This document shows positions 56,890-64,000 of a DNA stretch of 64,000 nt, in pieces (the first letter of the stretch is position 1; each line of letters opens with the position of its first letter). A model generated the notes under the pieces. It was not told the origin of the DNA, searched no databases, and worked only from the letters and a program-made list of their open reading frames with translations. A program made the position numbers and the translations under genes. Source of the stretch: Novosphingopyxis sp965218915 (lineage in GTDB: Bacteria > Pseudomonadota > Alphaproteobacteria > Sphingomonadales > Sphingomonadaceae); NCBI RefSeq assembly GCF_965218915.1, contig NZ_OZ244708.1:2852001-2916000 (forward strand), in the 5' to 3' direction.

Positions 56890-57169
56890 GGCGATCATGT
56901 GCTTTGCAAACCCAGTTGGATGGAAATTCAGAAACGGCATAGCTCCGCCTTTCTTTGTCCGTCATGCCAGCGAAAGGGCACCCAACAAAGTAGTACTTTG
57001 TTGGGACCCGGAAAGGGCACCCAACAAAGTAGTACTTTTTTGGGACCCGGAAAGCTGGCATCTCAGGCCTCATGGCGATCCCGCCCGAGACCCCAGCTTT
57101 CGCTGGGGTGACGAAAAAATGACGCTGGGTGACGAAAAATAAAACGGGTTTGCAAGGTACATAATCGCC
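56890..57169. mobile_element. MITE-like element, copy 2, with 8-bp target duplication
   Basis: It is the inverted counterpart of the element at 8056: ends GGCGATCATGTGCTTTGC and GCAAGGTACATAATCGCC, with the same interior (ttcagaaacggcat, agaccccagctttcgctggg). Flanks are AAGCAAAA at 56882-56889 and 57170-57177. It is 280 bp long because it holds two tandem nested palindromes (56977-57054) and a small internal duplication of the hairpin edge (gtgacgaaaaa). The remaining gap 56803-57490 is otherwise repeat DNA. Confidence 0.85.
56977..57054. repeat. Two tandem nested palindromes (copy e, 39-bp units)
   Basis: Units at 56977-57015 and 57016-57054 each read ggcacccaacaaagtagtac, tttgttgggacccggaaag (unit 2 has one T in place of G). 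They split the loop of the host hairpin gccagcgaaag|ctggc, and 'gaaag' is repeated after each unit. Reverse-complemented, they match copies a and c. Confidence 0.8.
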
Positions 57170-57270
57170 AAGCAAAAGGGATGAATCGGACGGCATGGAC
57201 TCGGTGTACACTGTTTGTTCCGAGTAGGAAAGGCTTGTCCGCCGCTGGTGGCGGTTCGGTTCGAATTTTC

Positions 57271-57453
57271 CCCCTCCCGTTTGCGGAAGAGGGGCGAGCC
57301 CCGGACTTGATCCGGGGCGCAGCGGCGAGGAGATACCCCTTGCAGAACCGACCCATCGATGGCGCCGGCGCGCGCCATCCACCTTCATCCAACTGAGCCT
57401 AACCAGCAATCCGGCAAGGCTGCGTATCCTTCTCCCGTCAAAGGCGGGAGAAG
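57271..57453. repeat. Composite intergenic repeat (family C)
   Basis: It runs from cctcccgtttgcggaagagg through ccccggacttgatccggggc and caccttcatccaact to ccttctcccg...cgggagaagg. It parallels the copy at 10377-10560 block by block. Confidence 0.8.
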
Positions 57454-57490
57454 GTCATAGAAACCAAACTCAAAACCGAGCCCCCGCCGT

Positions 57491-58132
57491 TCACCCCTTC
57501 TTCCCTCTGGCCACCACATACCATTCGACCGATCCCTTGCGGCTGGCCGGCGGCTTGGCGTGTTTCACGCTGGTGAAATGGCGCTTGAGTTCGACCAACA
57601 GCGCCTGATCCGATCCTCCGGCGAAGGATTTCGACAGGAACGCCCCGCCCGGCTGCAGCTGCGCGATGGCGAACTCCGCCGCGGCCTCGACCAGCCCCAT
57701 GGTGCGCAGGTGGTCGGTCGGCTTGTGGCCGGTGGTGTTGGCCGCCATGTCGCTGAGCACCAGGTCCGGCAGCCCGCCGAGCGCACCGATCAACCTGTCG
57801 GGCGCGGCGTCGTCCATGAAATCCATTTCGAGCAGGGTCACGCCCTCGATCGGATCGACCGGCAGCAGATCGATCCCGACGATCGTCGCCCGCGGATGCT
57901 GCTTGCGGATGACCTGCGCCCAGCCGCCCGGCGCGATGCCGAGATCGACCACGCGCCGCGCGCCCTTCAGCAGCCCGAATTTCTCGTCCAGCTCGATCAG
58001 CTTGTAGGCGGCGCGGCTGCGATAGCCCTCCGCCTTGGCGCGCTTGACATAGGGGTCGTCGAGCTGGCGCTGCAGCCAGCGGGTCGACTGGGCGCTGCGT
58101 TTGCGCGCGGTCCGGACGCGCTCTCTGGTCAA
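57491..58132 (-). CDS. rlmE: 23S rRNA (uridine-2'-O-)-methyltransferase
   Basis: RlmE/FtsJ methylates U2552 of 23S rRNA. The 213-residue protein has WLQRQLDDPYVKRAKAEGYR, SRAAYKLIELDEKFGLL (catalytic Lys), the SAM motif VVDLGIAPGGWAQV, catalytic Asp in LVLSDMAANTTG, Lys in FLSKSFAGG and Glu near the end (GSVEWYVVA). Translation seems to start at the TTG at 58132, which overlaps the ppx stop as TTGA; there is no ATG nearby. It is co-transcribed with ppx. Confidence 0.93.
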   Translation of the reverse strand: MTRERVRTARKRSAQSTRWLQRQLDDPYVKRAKAEGYRSRAAYKLIELDEKFGLLKGARRVVDLGIAPGGWAQVIRKQHPRATIVGIDLLPVDPIEGVTLLEMDFMDDAAPDRLIGALGGLPDLVLSDMAANTTGHKPTDHLRTMGLVEAAAEFAIAQLQPGGAFLSKSFAGGSDQALLVELKRHFTSVKHAKPPASRKGSVEWYVVARGKKG

Positions 58133-59229
58133 TGGCCCTGCCCTGCTGTGCCGGCCATCAGCGTGCGCAATATCCCCTCGCGAATGCCGCGATCGGCCAC
58201 GCCGAGCCGGGCGGCCGGCCATATCTTCAGAATCGTTTCCAGGATCGCGCAGCCGGCTACCACCAGATCGGCCCGCTCGCGCCCGATACAGGGCTGCAGC
58301 GCCCGTTCGTCCGGCGCCATCGCGGACAGCCGCCGGCAGATATCGAGCATCGCGGCCGAAGGCACGATCAGCCCGTCGATCTGGTTGCGGTCATAGCTCG
58401 GCAGTTCGAGATGAAGGCTGGCGAGCGTGGTCACCGTGCCGGAGGTGCCGAGCAGCCGGTGCTGCGGTCCGCCGGCGGGCAGGCGCGCGGCGAAATCGGA
58501 AAAGCTGCCGCGCACGCGCGCCTTCATCCGCTCATAGGCGGCGGTACGGTCGTCACGGTTCGCCGCGTTCGGCATCTCGCTTTCGTAGAGCGAGATCACG
58601 CCCCAGGGCGCGCTTTTCCAGTCGATGATCTCGGGCACCGCGCCGCCGGTCGAAACCAGCACCAGTTCGGTCGATCCGCCGCCGATGTCGAAGATCAGCG
58701 CCGGGCCGTCGCCGGGCTCGAGCAGCACATGGCAGCCGAGCACCGCGAGGCGCGCCTCTTCCTGCGCGGTGATGACGTCGAGCCAGATGCCGGTCTCGCG
58801 CTGCACGCGGTGGATGAAATCCTGCCCGTTCGACGCGCGGCGACAGGCTTCGGTCGCGACCGAGCGGGCGAGCGTGACGTTGCGACGGCGCAGTTTTTCG
58901 GCGCAAACACCGAGCGCGGCAATCGCCCGCTCGATCGCCGCGTCGCTCAGCACGCCGGACGAAGCGAGACCCTCCCCCAGCCGCACCACGCGCGAAAAGG
59001 CGTCGATCACCACGAAGCCGTCCGCCGACGGCTTGGCGATCAGCAACCGGCAATTGTTGGTGCCGAGGTCGAGCGCGGCATAGGCCCTGCGGACCGGCCA
59101 GCCCGGCGATGAAGCCGCGCGCCTGACACCGCCGTTTGTCTTCCCTGCGCCCGCATCGCCGCGCTTGGCCGTCCGGCCCTTTCCTCCCGCGCGATCGGTA
59201 TGCGGCGCGGGCGTCGTGAAATCGCCCAT
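58129..59229 (-). CDS. Ppx/GppA family phosphatase
   Basis: This 366-residue protein has the ASKHA-fold phosphatase motifs: YAALDLGTNNCRLLIA, SVATEACRRASNG, VITAQEEARLAVLG, FDIGGGSTELVL and LLGTSGTVTTLASL. It hydrolyses polyphosphate or pppGpp. The first about 47 residues are a basic, Gly-rich extension not needed for the fold. ATG at 59229 is used; a later start is possible. It is coupled to rlmE, the common alphaproteobacterial arrangement. Confidence 0.92.
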   Translation of the reverse strand: MGDFTTPAPHTDRAGGKGRTAKRGDAGAGKTNGGVRRAASSPGWPVRRAYAALDLGTNNCRLLIAKPSADGFVVIDAFSRVVRLGEGLASSGVLSDAAIERAIAALGVCAEKLRRRNVTLARSVATEACRRASNGQDFIHRVQRETGIWLDVITAQEEARLAVLGCHVLLEPGDGPALIFDIGGGSTELVLVSTGGAVPEIIDWKSAPWGVISLYESEMPNAANRDDRTAAYERMKARVRGSFSDFAARLPAGGPQHRLLGTSGTVTTLASLHLELPSYDRNQIDGLIVPSAAMLDICRRLSAMAPDERALQPCIGRERADLVVAGCAILETILKIWPAARLGVADRGIREGILRTLMAGTAGQGH

Positions 59230-59361
59230 GCCGAATCAACTTTTATCTCTCGCCAACGGGCAGATGCCGTCGGAACCTGACAGCCAATCTAGGGCCAAAG
59301 CGGTGGCCAGACAAGTGATCCGCCAGAACGGTAGTGTCTCAGTTTGAAATGCCCACCCCTT

Positions 59362-59461
59362 CGTCATTGCGAGGAGCCGGAGGCGACGAAGCAATCCAGG
59401 GCGGATACAGCGCGCTGCAATGGCCATGGATTGCTTCGCCCTGCGGGCGCGCAATGACGGA
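59362..59461. repeat. REP palindrome (cgtcattgcgagg type)
   Basis: cgtcattgcgaggagccgga ... gcgggcgcgcaatgacgg is a roughly 100-bp imperfect hairpin between ppx and tRNA-Gln. A short relative lies at 19814-19850. Confidence 0.8.
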
Positions 59462-59560
59462 CTTTGGAAATGGAGCGGCGACGTAAGTTCAAACCGATCC
59501 GGTACCAACGCCCGCGACGCTTGACTCGCCCCCCGACCGATTCTATCCCGCGCCCCCTAT

Positions 59561-59634
59561 TCCCCTGTCCTCTAATGGTAAGAGAGCGGACTCTGACTCC
59601 GTCAATCGAGGTTCGAGTCCTCGCGGGGGATCCA
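59561..59634 (+). tRNA. tRNA-Gln (anticodon CTG), CCA encoded
   Basis: All arms fold. The acceptor pairs TCCCCTG with CGGGGGA (one T-G pair), the D stem CTCT with AGAG, the anticodon stem GCGGA with TCCGT around loop CTCTGAC (anticodon CTG at 59593-59595), and the T stem CGAGG with CCTCG around TTCGAGT. The 3' CCA (59632-59634) is encoded. A short hairpin ccgaa-aac-ttcgg follows at 59641-59653. Confidence 0.96.
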
Positions 59635-59663
59635 CGAAATCCGAAAACTTCGGGCCGACCGCA

Positions 59664-61142
59664 TCAGAACAGACCGGGCGTCTCGCGCTGGGCGGTGCTG
59701 GCATCGGGCGGGGTCATCAGTTCGACCTGGTCCAGCGCCATTTCCCGCGTCATGCCCTGCGTCCTGAGGCCGCTGCCGGAGGCGGTCGCGGCAATCGGCG
59801 TGCAGGTGCCGCGACCGGCGAGGAAATCGAGCGCCTGTCTGGTCGAAGCCTCGCGCGGATCGCCGAGCTGAAAGCTGACATCATCGGGGGCCACGCAGGT
59901 GGTCTTCATGACCGTGGCGAGGCCGTTATAATAATCGCCCTGATGATCGGCATTCTCCGTGCGGAAGGCGACGACCCTCAAGCGATCGTCGCATTGCGGC
60001 CGGTCGCGCGCGATCTGTCCCACCGGCTTGCCAAAGGTGTTGGTGCCGATCAGCGCGTTGTCGGCGCCGAGATAGGGGATGAAGCCGTTCATCAGCAGCT
60101 CGCTCGCCGAGGCGGTGCCGCCGGTGCCGATGAACGCGATCTTCATCGGGCCGATCGACTGGTCGTTCGGATCGAAATAGGTGGTATCGTTGTTCGACGC
60201 CAGGCTCGGCCGGAAGGTCGTGTAGCTGAACACGTCCGAAGTCGACCGGCTACCGCCGAGCAGGTTGCCGAACAGTTCGGACACCGAAACCAGCCCGCCG
60301 CCGTTATAACGCAGATCGACGACCACCTTGGTGATCCCCTGCTTGCGGAATTTGGCGAAGGCGTTCTTCAGGGGAGTTTCGGCCGGACCGATGAACGTGC
60401 GCAGATTGACGTAACCGACTTTCTGACCGCCATCGTTGATCACCTTGGCACCGTAGCGCGTGGAAACGGGCTTCAGCTCGAATTCGGTCTTGGCGACGGT
60501 GACGATCGACTCCGCCCCGTTTGCGCTGCGAATACGAAACACCCTGCTGACGCCGGGATCGCTCGGGCCGAGCGCGTCGTAAATCCCGCTATCCGACGAG
60601 GCGATAATATCATCCACGTCACGCAGATTGGACTCGCTGGTGCCGATGGCGAGAATCTGAGTCCCGCGGTCGATGCCGGCGGCCAATGCGGGTGCGCCTT
60701 CGAACGCCTCGATGATGAGCAATTCGTTATTCGGCGTGAAGCCCAGGCGCATGCCGAAACCGGCATTGGTTCCGCTATTATAATAAGCATCCTCTTCCTC
60801 GATCGAGGTCAGATAGGTGAAGCCGCGATCCTTGTGCTGCGTCCGCGCCTTGGAGGTCAAAAAGTCGATATAATCTTGCACCGTGGCGTAGCCCGCCGGA
60901 TTCGGATTTTTGGGCAAAAGTTCCGGGAACAGATAAAATTCATCGAGCTGGTCCGCAGCCCAGTTCTGCCGCTCGGTCAGCGAACAGCCGGCCGTGCTCG
61001 TCGGCGGCGGCGGCGGGGGCGGGGTGGGCGTGGTAACCGGCGGCGTGGTCGACGTGTTGCCGCCGCCATTGCCCCCGCCCCCGCCCCCGCAAGCGGACAG
61101 GATGGTGACGATACCCGCCAGGACGCCGATTTGCTTACGCAT
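59664..61142 (-). CDS. S41-family C-terminal processing peptidase, lipoprotein
   Basis: This 492-residue lipoprotein (lipobox TILSACGGG followed by a Gly/Thr/Pro linker with a run of seven Pro) has an S41 tail-specific protease domain. It has an N-terminal cap, a PDZ-like region (residues about 170-260: LLIIEAFEGAPALAAGIDRG), VVVDLRYNGGGLVSVSEL, the catalytic Ser in GTGGTASASELLMN and the Lys in NTFGKPVGQ. It is anchored in the periplasm. Its target is unknown. ATG at 61142 has GGAGGAG upstream. It is divergent from the KASIII-like gene. Confidence 0.92.
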   Translation of the reverse strand: MRKQIGVLAGIVTILSACGGGGGGNGGGNTSTTPPVTTPTPPPPPPPTSTAGCSLTERQNWAADQLDEFYLFPELLPKNPNPAGYATVQDYIDFLTSKARTQHKDRGFTYLTSIEEEDAYYNSGTNAGFGMRLGFTPNNELLIIEAFEGAPALAAGIDRGTQILAIGTSESNLRDVDDIIASSDSGIYDALGPSDPGVSRVFRIRSANGAESIVTVAKTEFELKPVSTRYGAKVINDGGQKVGYVNLRTFIGPAETPLKNAFAKFRKQGITKVVVDLRYNGGGLVSVSELFGNLLGGSRSTSDVFSYTTFRPSLASNNDTTYFDPNDQSIGPMKIAFIGTGGTASASELLMNGFIPYLGADNALIGTNTFGKPVGQIARDRPQCDDRLRVVAFRTENADHQGDYYNGLATVMKTTCVAPDDVSFQLGDPREASTRQALDFLAGRGTCTPIAATASGSGLRTQGMTREMALDQVELMTPPDASTAQRETPGLF

Positions 61143-61386
61143 GAGAATACTCCTCCCCAAATGGGCGGCATGACGGAGAAATAGAGCTTCGGATCGTAAC
61201 CAAGCGAAACCGGAACGCGTATCTCGACCGACCATGTCGGATCGGGCACATATATAACCGCGCCTATCTGATTTGACCATGAACAAGATCGGCCAAGAAG
61301 ATCGGCACGGGCCAGGCATGGCGATCGGCTTGCCCGGCGCGCGGCGCGATCCTAAGGTCTCCTGCCGAATTCAGGAGCATCATTCC

Positions 61387-62526
61387 ATGACCAGCAAGCG
61401 CGCGGCCGATCCGGTCATTGCCGCGACGGGCCTCTTCACCCCGCCCCACAGCATCTCGAACGAGGAACTGGTGGAAAGCTACAACCGCTATGCCGAGAAT
61501 TGGAACGCGCAGCATGCGGACGCGATTGCGGCGGGCGATGTCGATGCCAAGGTGGCGAGCTCGACCGAGTTCATCGAAAAGGCCAGCGGCATCCAATCGC
61601 GCCATGTCATGGACAAGTGGAGCGTGCTCGACCCGCAGATCATGGCCCCCCGCCTGCCCGAACGGCCGGACGAAGAGCTGTCGGTGCTGGCCGAGATCGG
61701 CGTGGCTGCGGCGAAGATGGCGCTGGAGCGCGCCGGGCGCGATGCCGGCGAGGTCGATGCGGTGCTGTGCGCCTGTTCCAACTTGCAGCGTCCCTATCCG
61801 GCAATGGCGGTCGAGATTCAGGACGCGCTGGGCATGGGCGACGGCTTCGGTTTCGACATGAACGTCGCTTGCTCCTCGGCGACCTTCGGCATCCAGACCG
61901 CCGCCGATTTCATCCGTGCGGGCAATGCGCGTTCGGTGCTGGTGGTCAGCCCGGAGATCACCTCCGGGCATCTCAACTGGCGCGACCGCGACAGCCATTT
62001 CATCTTCGGCGACGTGGCCACCGCGGTGCTCGTCGAACGCGCCGACATGGCCCCGGCGGCGCATTGGGACATTCTGGGCACGCGGCTTAAGACCAGTTTC
62101 TCCAACAATATCCGCAACAATTTCGGGTTTCTCAACCGCGCCCATTCCGAGACCCGCGACACGGACGACAAATGGTTCGTCCAGGAAGGCCGCAAGGTGT
62201 TCAAGGAAGTGGTACCGATGGTCAGCGCGATGATCGCCGATCATATGAACGAGTTGGGCCTGCGGGGTTCGCAATTGCGCCGATTATGGCTGCATCAGGC
62301 CAACGCCAACATGAACCGTCTGATCGCCCACCGCGTATTGGGGCATGAGGCCACCGAAGACGAGAGCCCCACGGTGCTAGACCGTTATGCCAATACCAGC
62401 AGCGCCGGCTCGATCATCGCCTTTCACGAACATTCGGGCGATCTCGAAGCAGGCGATATCGGTCTGATCTGCTCCTTCGGCGCCGGGTACAGCGCGGGAA
62501 CGGTATTCGTGCGCAAGGCGGGATGA
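61387..62526 (+). CDS. 3-oxoacyl-ACP synthase III-like (FabH family)
   Basis: This 379-residue KASIII-fold enzyme has the active-site Cys in NVACSSATFGIQTAADF, His in LWLHQANANMNRLI and Asn in RYANTSSAGSII. It is longer than FabH (about 320) and has an N-terminal insertion (about residues 45-75). It resembles PA3286-type enzymes that use acyl-CoA from beta-oxidation. ATG at 61387 with CAGGAG was chosen; an upstream in-frame ATG at 61273 lacks one. Confidence 0.88.
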   Translation: MTSKRAADPVIAATGLFTPPHSISNEELVESYNRYAENWNAQHADAIAAGDVDAKVASSTEFIEKASGIQSRHVMDKWSVLDPQIMAPRLPERPDEELSVLAEIGVAAAKMALERAGRDAGEVDAVLCACSNLQRPYPAMAVEIQDALGMGDGFGFDMNVACSSATFGIQTAADFIRAGNARSVLVVSPEITSGHLNWRDRDSHFIFGDVATAVLVERADMAPAAHWDILGTRLKTSFSNNIRNNFGFLNRAHSETRDTDDKWFVQEGRKVFKEVVPMVSAMIADHMNELGLRGSQLRRLWLHQANANMNRLIAHRVLGHEATEDESPTVLDRYANTSSAGSIIAFHEHSGDLEAGDIGLICSFGAGYSAGTVFVRKAG

Positions 62527-62533
62527 GCGCCGG

Positions 62534-62719
62534 TCAGGGTTGCAGGCTGCTCGGCGGATCGGAGCCGTCCATGCTGTCTTCCAGCCCCTCTTCCAGATTC
62601 TCCTCATCGCGCGCGGCGTCCTCAGCCTCGTCCGCTTTGTCGTTCTTGGGTTCGCCCGGCGCGACCGCCATGTCCTTCATACGCTCTTCCGGAATGAGCT
62701 CGTCTTTTCTGTCGGCCAT
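62534..62719 (-). CDS. Small acidic hypothetical protein
   Basis: This 61-residue, strongly acidic, probably disordered protein (MADRKDELIPEERMKDMAVA...) has GAAAGGAAT 9 bp before the ATG. It is convergent with the KASIII-like gene, 7 bp apart. Family unknown. Confidence 0.65.
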   Translation of the reverse strand: MADRKDELIPEERMKDMAVAPGEPKNDKADEAEDAARDEENLEEGLEDSMDGSDPPSSLQP

Positions 62720-62788
62720 ATCGAAAATTCCTTTCGCTTGCAGAACGGGCGGCCGTGGACGCGGTTCCGATATCCGCGCGCTCGACCG

Positions 62789-63322
62789 ATGACGGACCGG
62801 CGTCGTTTCGAATTCCGTTATGTGACCGATGGCGGACGTGCGCCCGATTTCGCCGAGACTGCGCTCCTCGGCACCGAAACGCGCACCGATATCTATCTGC
62901 TGCGCCCTGTCCGCCCCGATCTGCTGTCCAAGCTTCGCGGGAACAAGCGACTGCAGGTCAAGCGGCTCCTGGCGTGGGCCGGACCGCTGCAATATTGGGG
63001 CATGCCCCTCGACCATGCATGGTCCGGCACCGACCCGGTGATGACGCACCTGCTCCCCGGCCTCCCTATCGATCGCGGACCGGAGCAGTTGCTGGATACG
63101 GCAAACCATCACAACGATTACCGGGTGATTACGGTCGCCAAGAAGCGGCGGCTGTTTCAGCTTGGCGATGTGCGCGCCGAGATCACCACCGTGCGGGCTG
63201 GCGATCGGAGCTTCCAGACGATTGGATTCGAAGCGGACCAGGCCGCGGCGCTGATCGCGATGCTCGTGCGTTACAAGATCGCAGACCGATCGAACCGGGA
63301 TTATGGGAAGCTGCTGGCTTAG
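62789..63322 (+). CDS. Hypothetical protein, possible CYTH-like fold
   Basis: This 177-residue protein (MTDRRRFEFRYVTDGGRAPD...) has alternating strands bearing charged residues: TRTDIYLLRPV, KRLQVKRLLAW, GDVRAEITTVRAG and FQTIGFEADQAAAL. These are reminiscent of the CYTH triphosphate-tunnel fold, but the characteristic ExExK N-terminus is absent, so the assignment is weak. It is divergent from the small acidic protein and ends 18 bp before the convergent PilZ gene. Confidence 0.65.
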   Translation: MTDRRRFEFRYVTDGGRAPDFAETALLGTETRTDIYLLRPVRPDLLSKLRGNKRLQVKRLLAWAGPLQYWGMPLDHAWSGTDPVMTHLLPGLPIDRGPEQLLDTANHHNDYRVITVAKKRRLFQLGDVRAEITTVRAGDRSFQTIGFEADQAAALIAMLVRYKIADRSNRDYGKLLA

Positions 63323-63340
63323 CTGGTCGCCGAGGCGGGC

Positions 63341-63673
63341 TCAGTTTCCGCCGAGCGCGGGAAAGCTGCTCACGATATGGTCGAACACCGCCGGATAGAG
63401 CGGATGGTCGAACTCGCAGCCATAATAATCGCCCTTGGTCCACGCCACCTTGGCCGATAGCGGCGCCATGCCCGGCATGGTGAGATAGACGCGGCTCGCC
63501 GGATTGATGAAGGTGAGCGAGTGCATGCGAAAGCCGGTGACGGACAGATCGAGCACGGCGATCTTGAACTTGCCGGCGCCCGCTTCGCGGATCTCCGCCT
63601 CGATGCTGACATCGGCCCGCCGGGTGAAGCGGTGCTCGCCGTCGTCGGCCTGCCTGTGCTCGCGTTCGTCCAT
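63341..63673 (-). CDS. Single-domain PilZ protein
   Basis: This 110-residue protein has a PilZ domain: RFTRRADVSIEAEIREAG with an RxxR-type c-di-GMP contact, and VLDLSVTGFRMHS (D-x-S-x-x-G) followed by YYGCEFDHPLYP. It binds cyclic di-GMP. ATG at 63673 has GAGAGGTG; the upstream in-frame stretch is repeat DNA. Confidence 0.85.
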   Translation of the reverse strand: MDEREHRQADDGEHRFTRRADVSIEAEIREAGAGKFKIAVLDLSVTGFRMHSLTFINPASRVYLTMPGMAPLSAKVAWTKGDYYGCEFDHPLYPAVFDHIVSSFPALGGN

Positions 63674-63684
63674 CCGCACCTCTC

Positions 63685-63737
63685 GGCGGGGCGTGAAGTG
63701 GGTGCCCCGTTGGCGGGGCGTGAAGTGGAGGCCCCGC
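63685..63737. repeat. Two tandem 26-bp palindromic units
   Basis: ggcggggcgtgaagtgggtg (then ccccgtt) and ggcggggcgtgaagtggagg (then ccccgc) lie in tandem upstream of the PilZ start. Each has complementary ggggc and gcccc ends. Confidence 0.7.
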
Positions 63738-63815
63738 ACAATTGGTAACGGGCTTTTCAGCGCTTGGCAAAAACTTGCGGGGCTCTGGCCGAGTTTGCGT
63801 TCCATCGGCGAACGT

Positions 63816-63995
63816 TCAATCGGCGAATAGCGCGATGGCGATGTAGAGCAGCAGCGGCAAGCCGAACCCCAGCAGCGTGGTGGCGACGAAGCCCAGACGG
63901 ATCAGCGTGGCGTCGATATTCGACCAGGCCGCGAGGCCCGAGCACACGCCGAACACTTTGCCATTGGCCTTGTCGAGGTGAAGCGCATTCTGCAT
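63816..63995 (-). CDS. PspC-domain protein
   Basis: This 59-residue complete frame, MQNALHLDKANGKVFGVCSG, then LAAWSNIDATLIRLGFVA and a membrane helix TTLLGFGLPLLLYIAIALF, matches the PspC domain (short N-terminal GVCSGLA...D-TL-R signature plus a transmembrane segment). PspC proteins link envelope stress sensing to the Psp response. It is shorter than E. coli PspC, lacking the C-terminal leucine-zipper part, as is common for stand-alone PspC proteins. The ATG is 5 bp from the right edge, so its ribosome site is not visible. Confidence 0.87.
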   Translation of the reverse strand: MQNALHLDKANGKVFGVCSGLAAWSNIDATLIRLGFVATTLLGFGLPLLLYIAIALFAD

Positions 63996-64000
63996 TGTAG

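Noticed and set aside
59641..59653. Rho-independent terminator after tRNA-Gln
   Set aside because: The hairpin ccgaa-aac-ttcgg has only 5 bp and no T-run after it, so it is too weak to call.
63685..63737. Further copy of the nested palindrome family
   Set aside because: It shares short ggggc/gcccc ends and a gtgaagtg core by eye, but the inner complementary arms of the family are missing, so it is listed as an unrelated tandem repeat.
1..64000. RAYT or other transposase gene that could mobilise the repeats
   Set aside because: None of the reading frames in the window shows a Y1 HUH or DDE transposase motif; any such enzyme must lie elsewhere.

Overview
This is a GC-rich alphaproteobacterial chromosome segment, most likely from the order Sphingomonadales. 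The evidence is an RcGTA-type gene transfer agent cluster with the sphingomonad extra gene (DUF6127), exosortase-A-associated glycan genes, an alphaproteobacterial RNase E with an RG-rich insert and a C-terminal GWW motif, and dense palindromic intergenic repeats of the 'tcctcccc...ggggagga' and 'gtcaccccgg...ccggggtgac' kinds. No rRNA, CRISPR array or transposase gene was found. One tRNA (Gln, CTG) is present.

Layout. 1-10.4 kb (minus strand): head, connector and tail genes of a gene transfer agent (GTA) in canonical order, from small and large terminase, portal, a small membrane protein, protease and capsid through connectors, tail tube, chaperones and tape measure to the distal tail protein, which is cut by the left edge. 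The cluster is riddled with REP-type palindromes, a 163-bp MITE-like element and a small nested palindrome family. Three intrinsic terminators sit directly in front of terS, capsid and the g6 connector. 10.6-14.5 kb: a GST remnant, then lnt-metK-trmB. 14.8-19.7 kb: amidohydrolase, thiolase, a GxxExxY cassette with inverted-repeat ends, MaoC hydratase and an MscS channel. 19.9-23.8 kb: exosortase-A-associated ligase and glycosyltransferase and a membrane protein. 23.8-26.4 kb: a small regulatory and toxin-antitoxin islet (S24/XRE repressor with a palindromic operator, a frameshifted RelE-type toxin with XRE antitoxin, VapBC). 26.4-34.8 kb: housekeeping and metabolic genes (MBL hydrolase, tandem PilZ, M28 peptidase, ferredoxin reductase, amino-acid permease, lepA).

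35-39 kb: a solitary type ISP/IIG-like restriction-modification enzyme with no helicase motifs, divergent from a small protein carrying a clamp-binding-like motif. 39-47 kb: a lipoprotein methyltransferase, prfB, a GntA-like heme N-hydroxylase paired with a DUF1989 protein, a flavodoxin-like reductase, PhoA-type phosphatase and a CDF transporter. 47-56.8 kb: cell-wall and RNA-decay core (PBP1a, AMIN-amidase, RNase E, BepA-like M48 protease, DsbA family). 57-64 kb: rlmE-ppx, tRNA-Gln, an S41 protease lipoprotein, a KASIII-like synthase, small PilZ and PspC proteins.

The most unusual signals are three. First, a family of 37-42-bp palindromes inserted, sometimes in tandem, inside other palindromic repeats. 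Second, the three terminators in the GTA operon. Third, a REP array that has become the in-frame N-terminus of the GTA protease. Gene names rest on motif and family recognition by eye; no database search was run.
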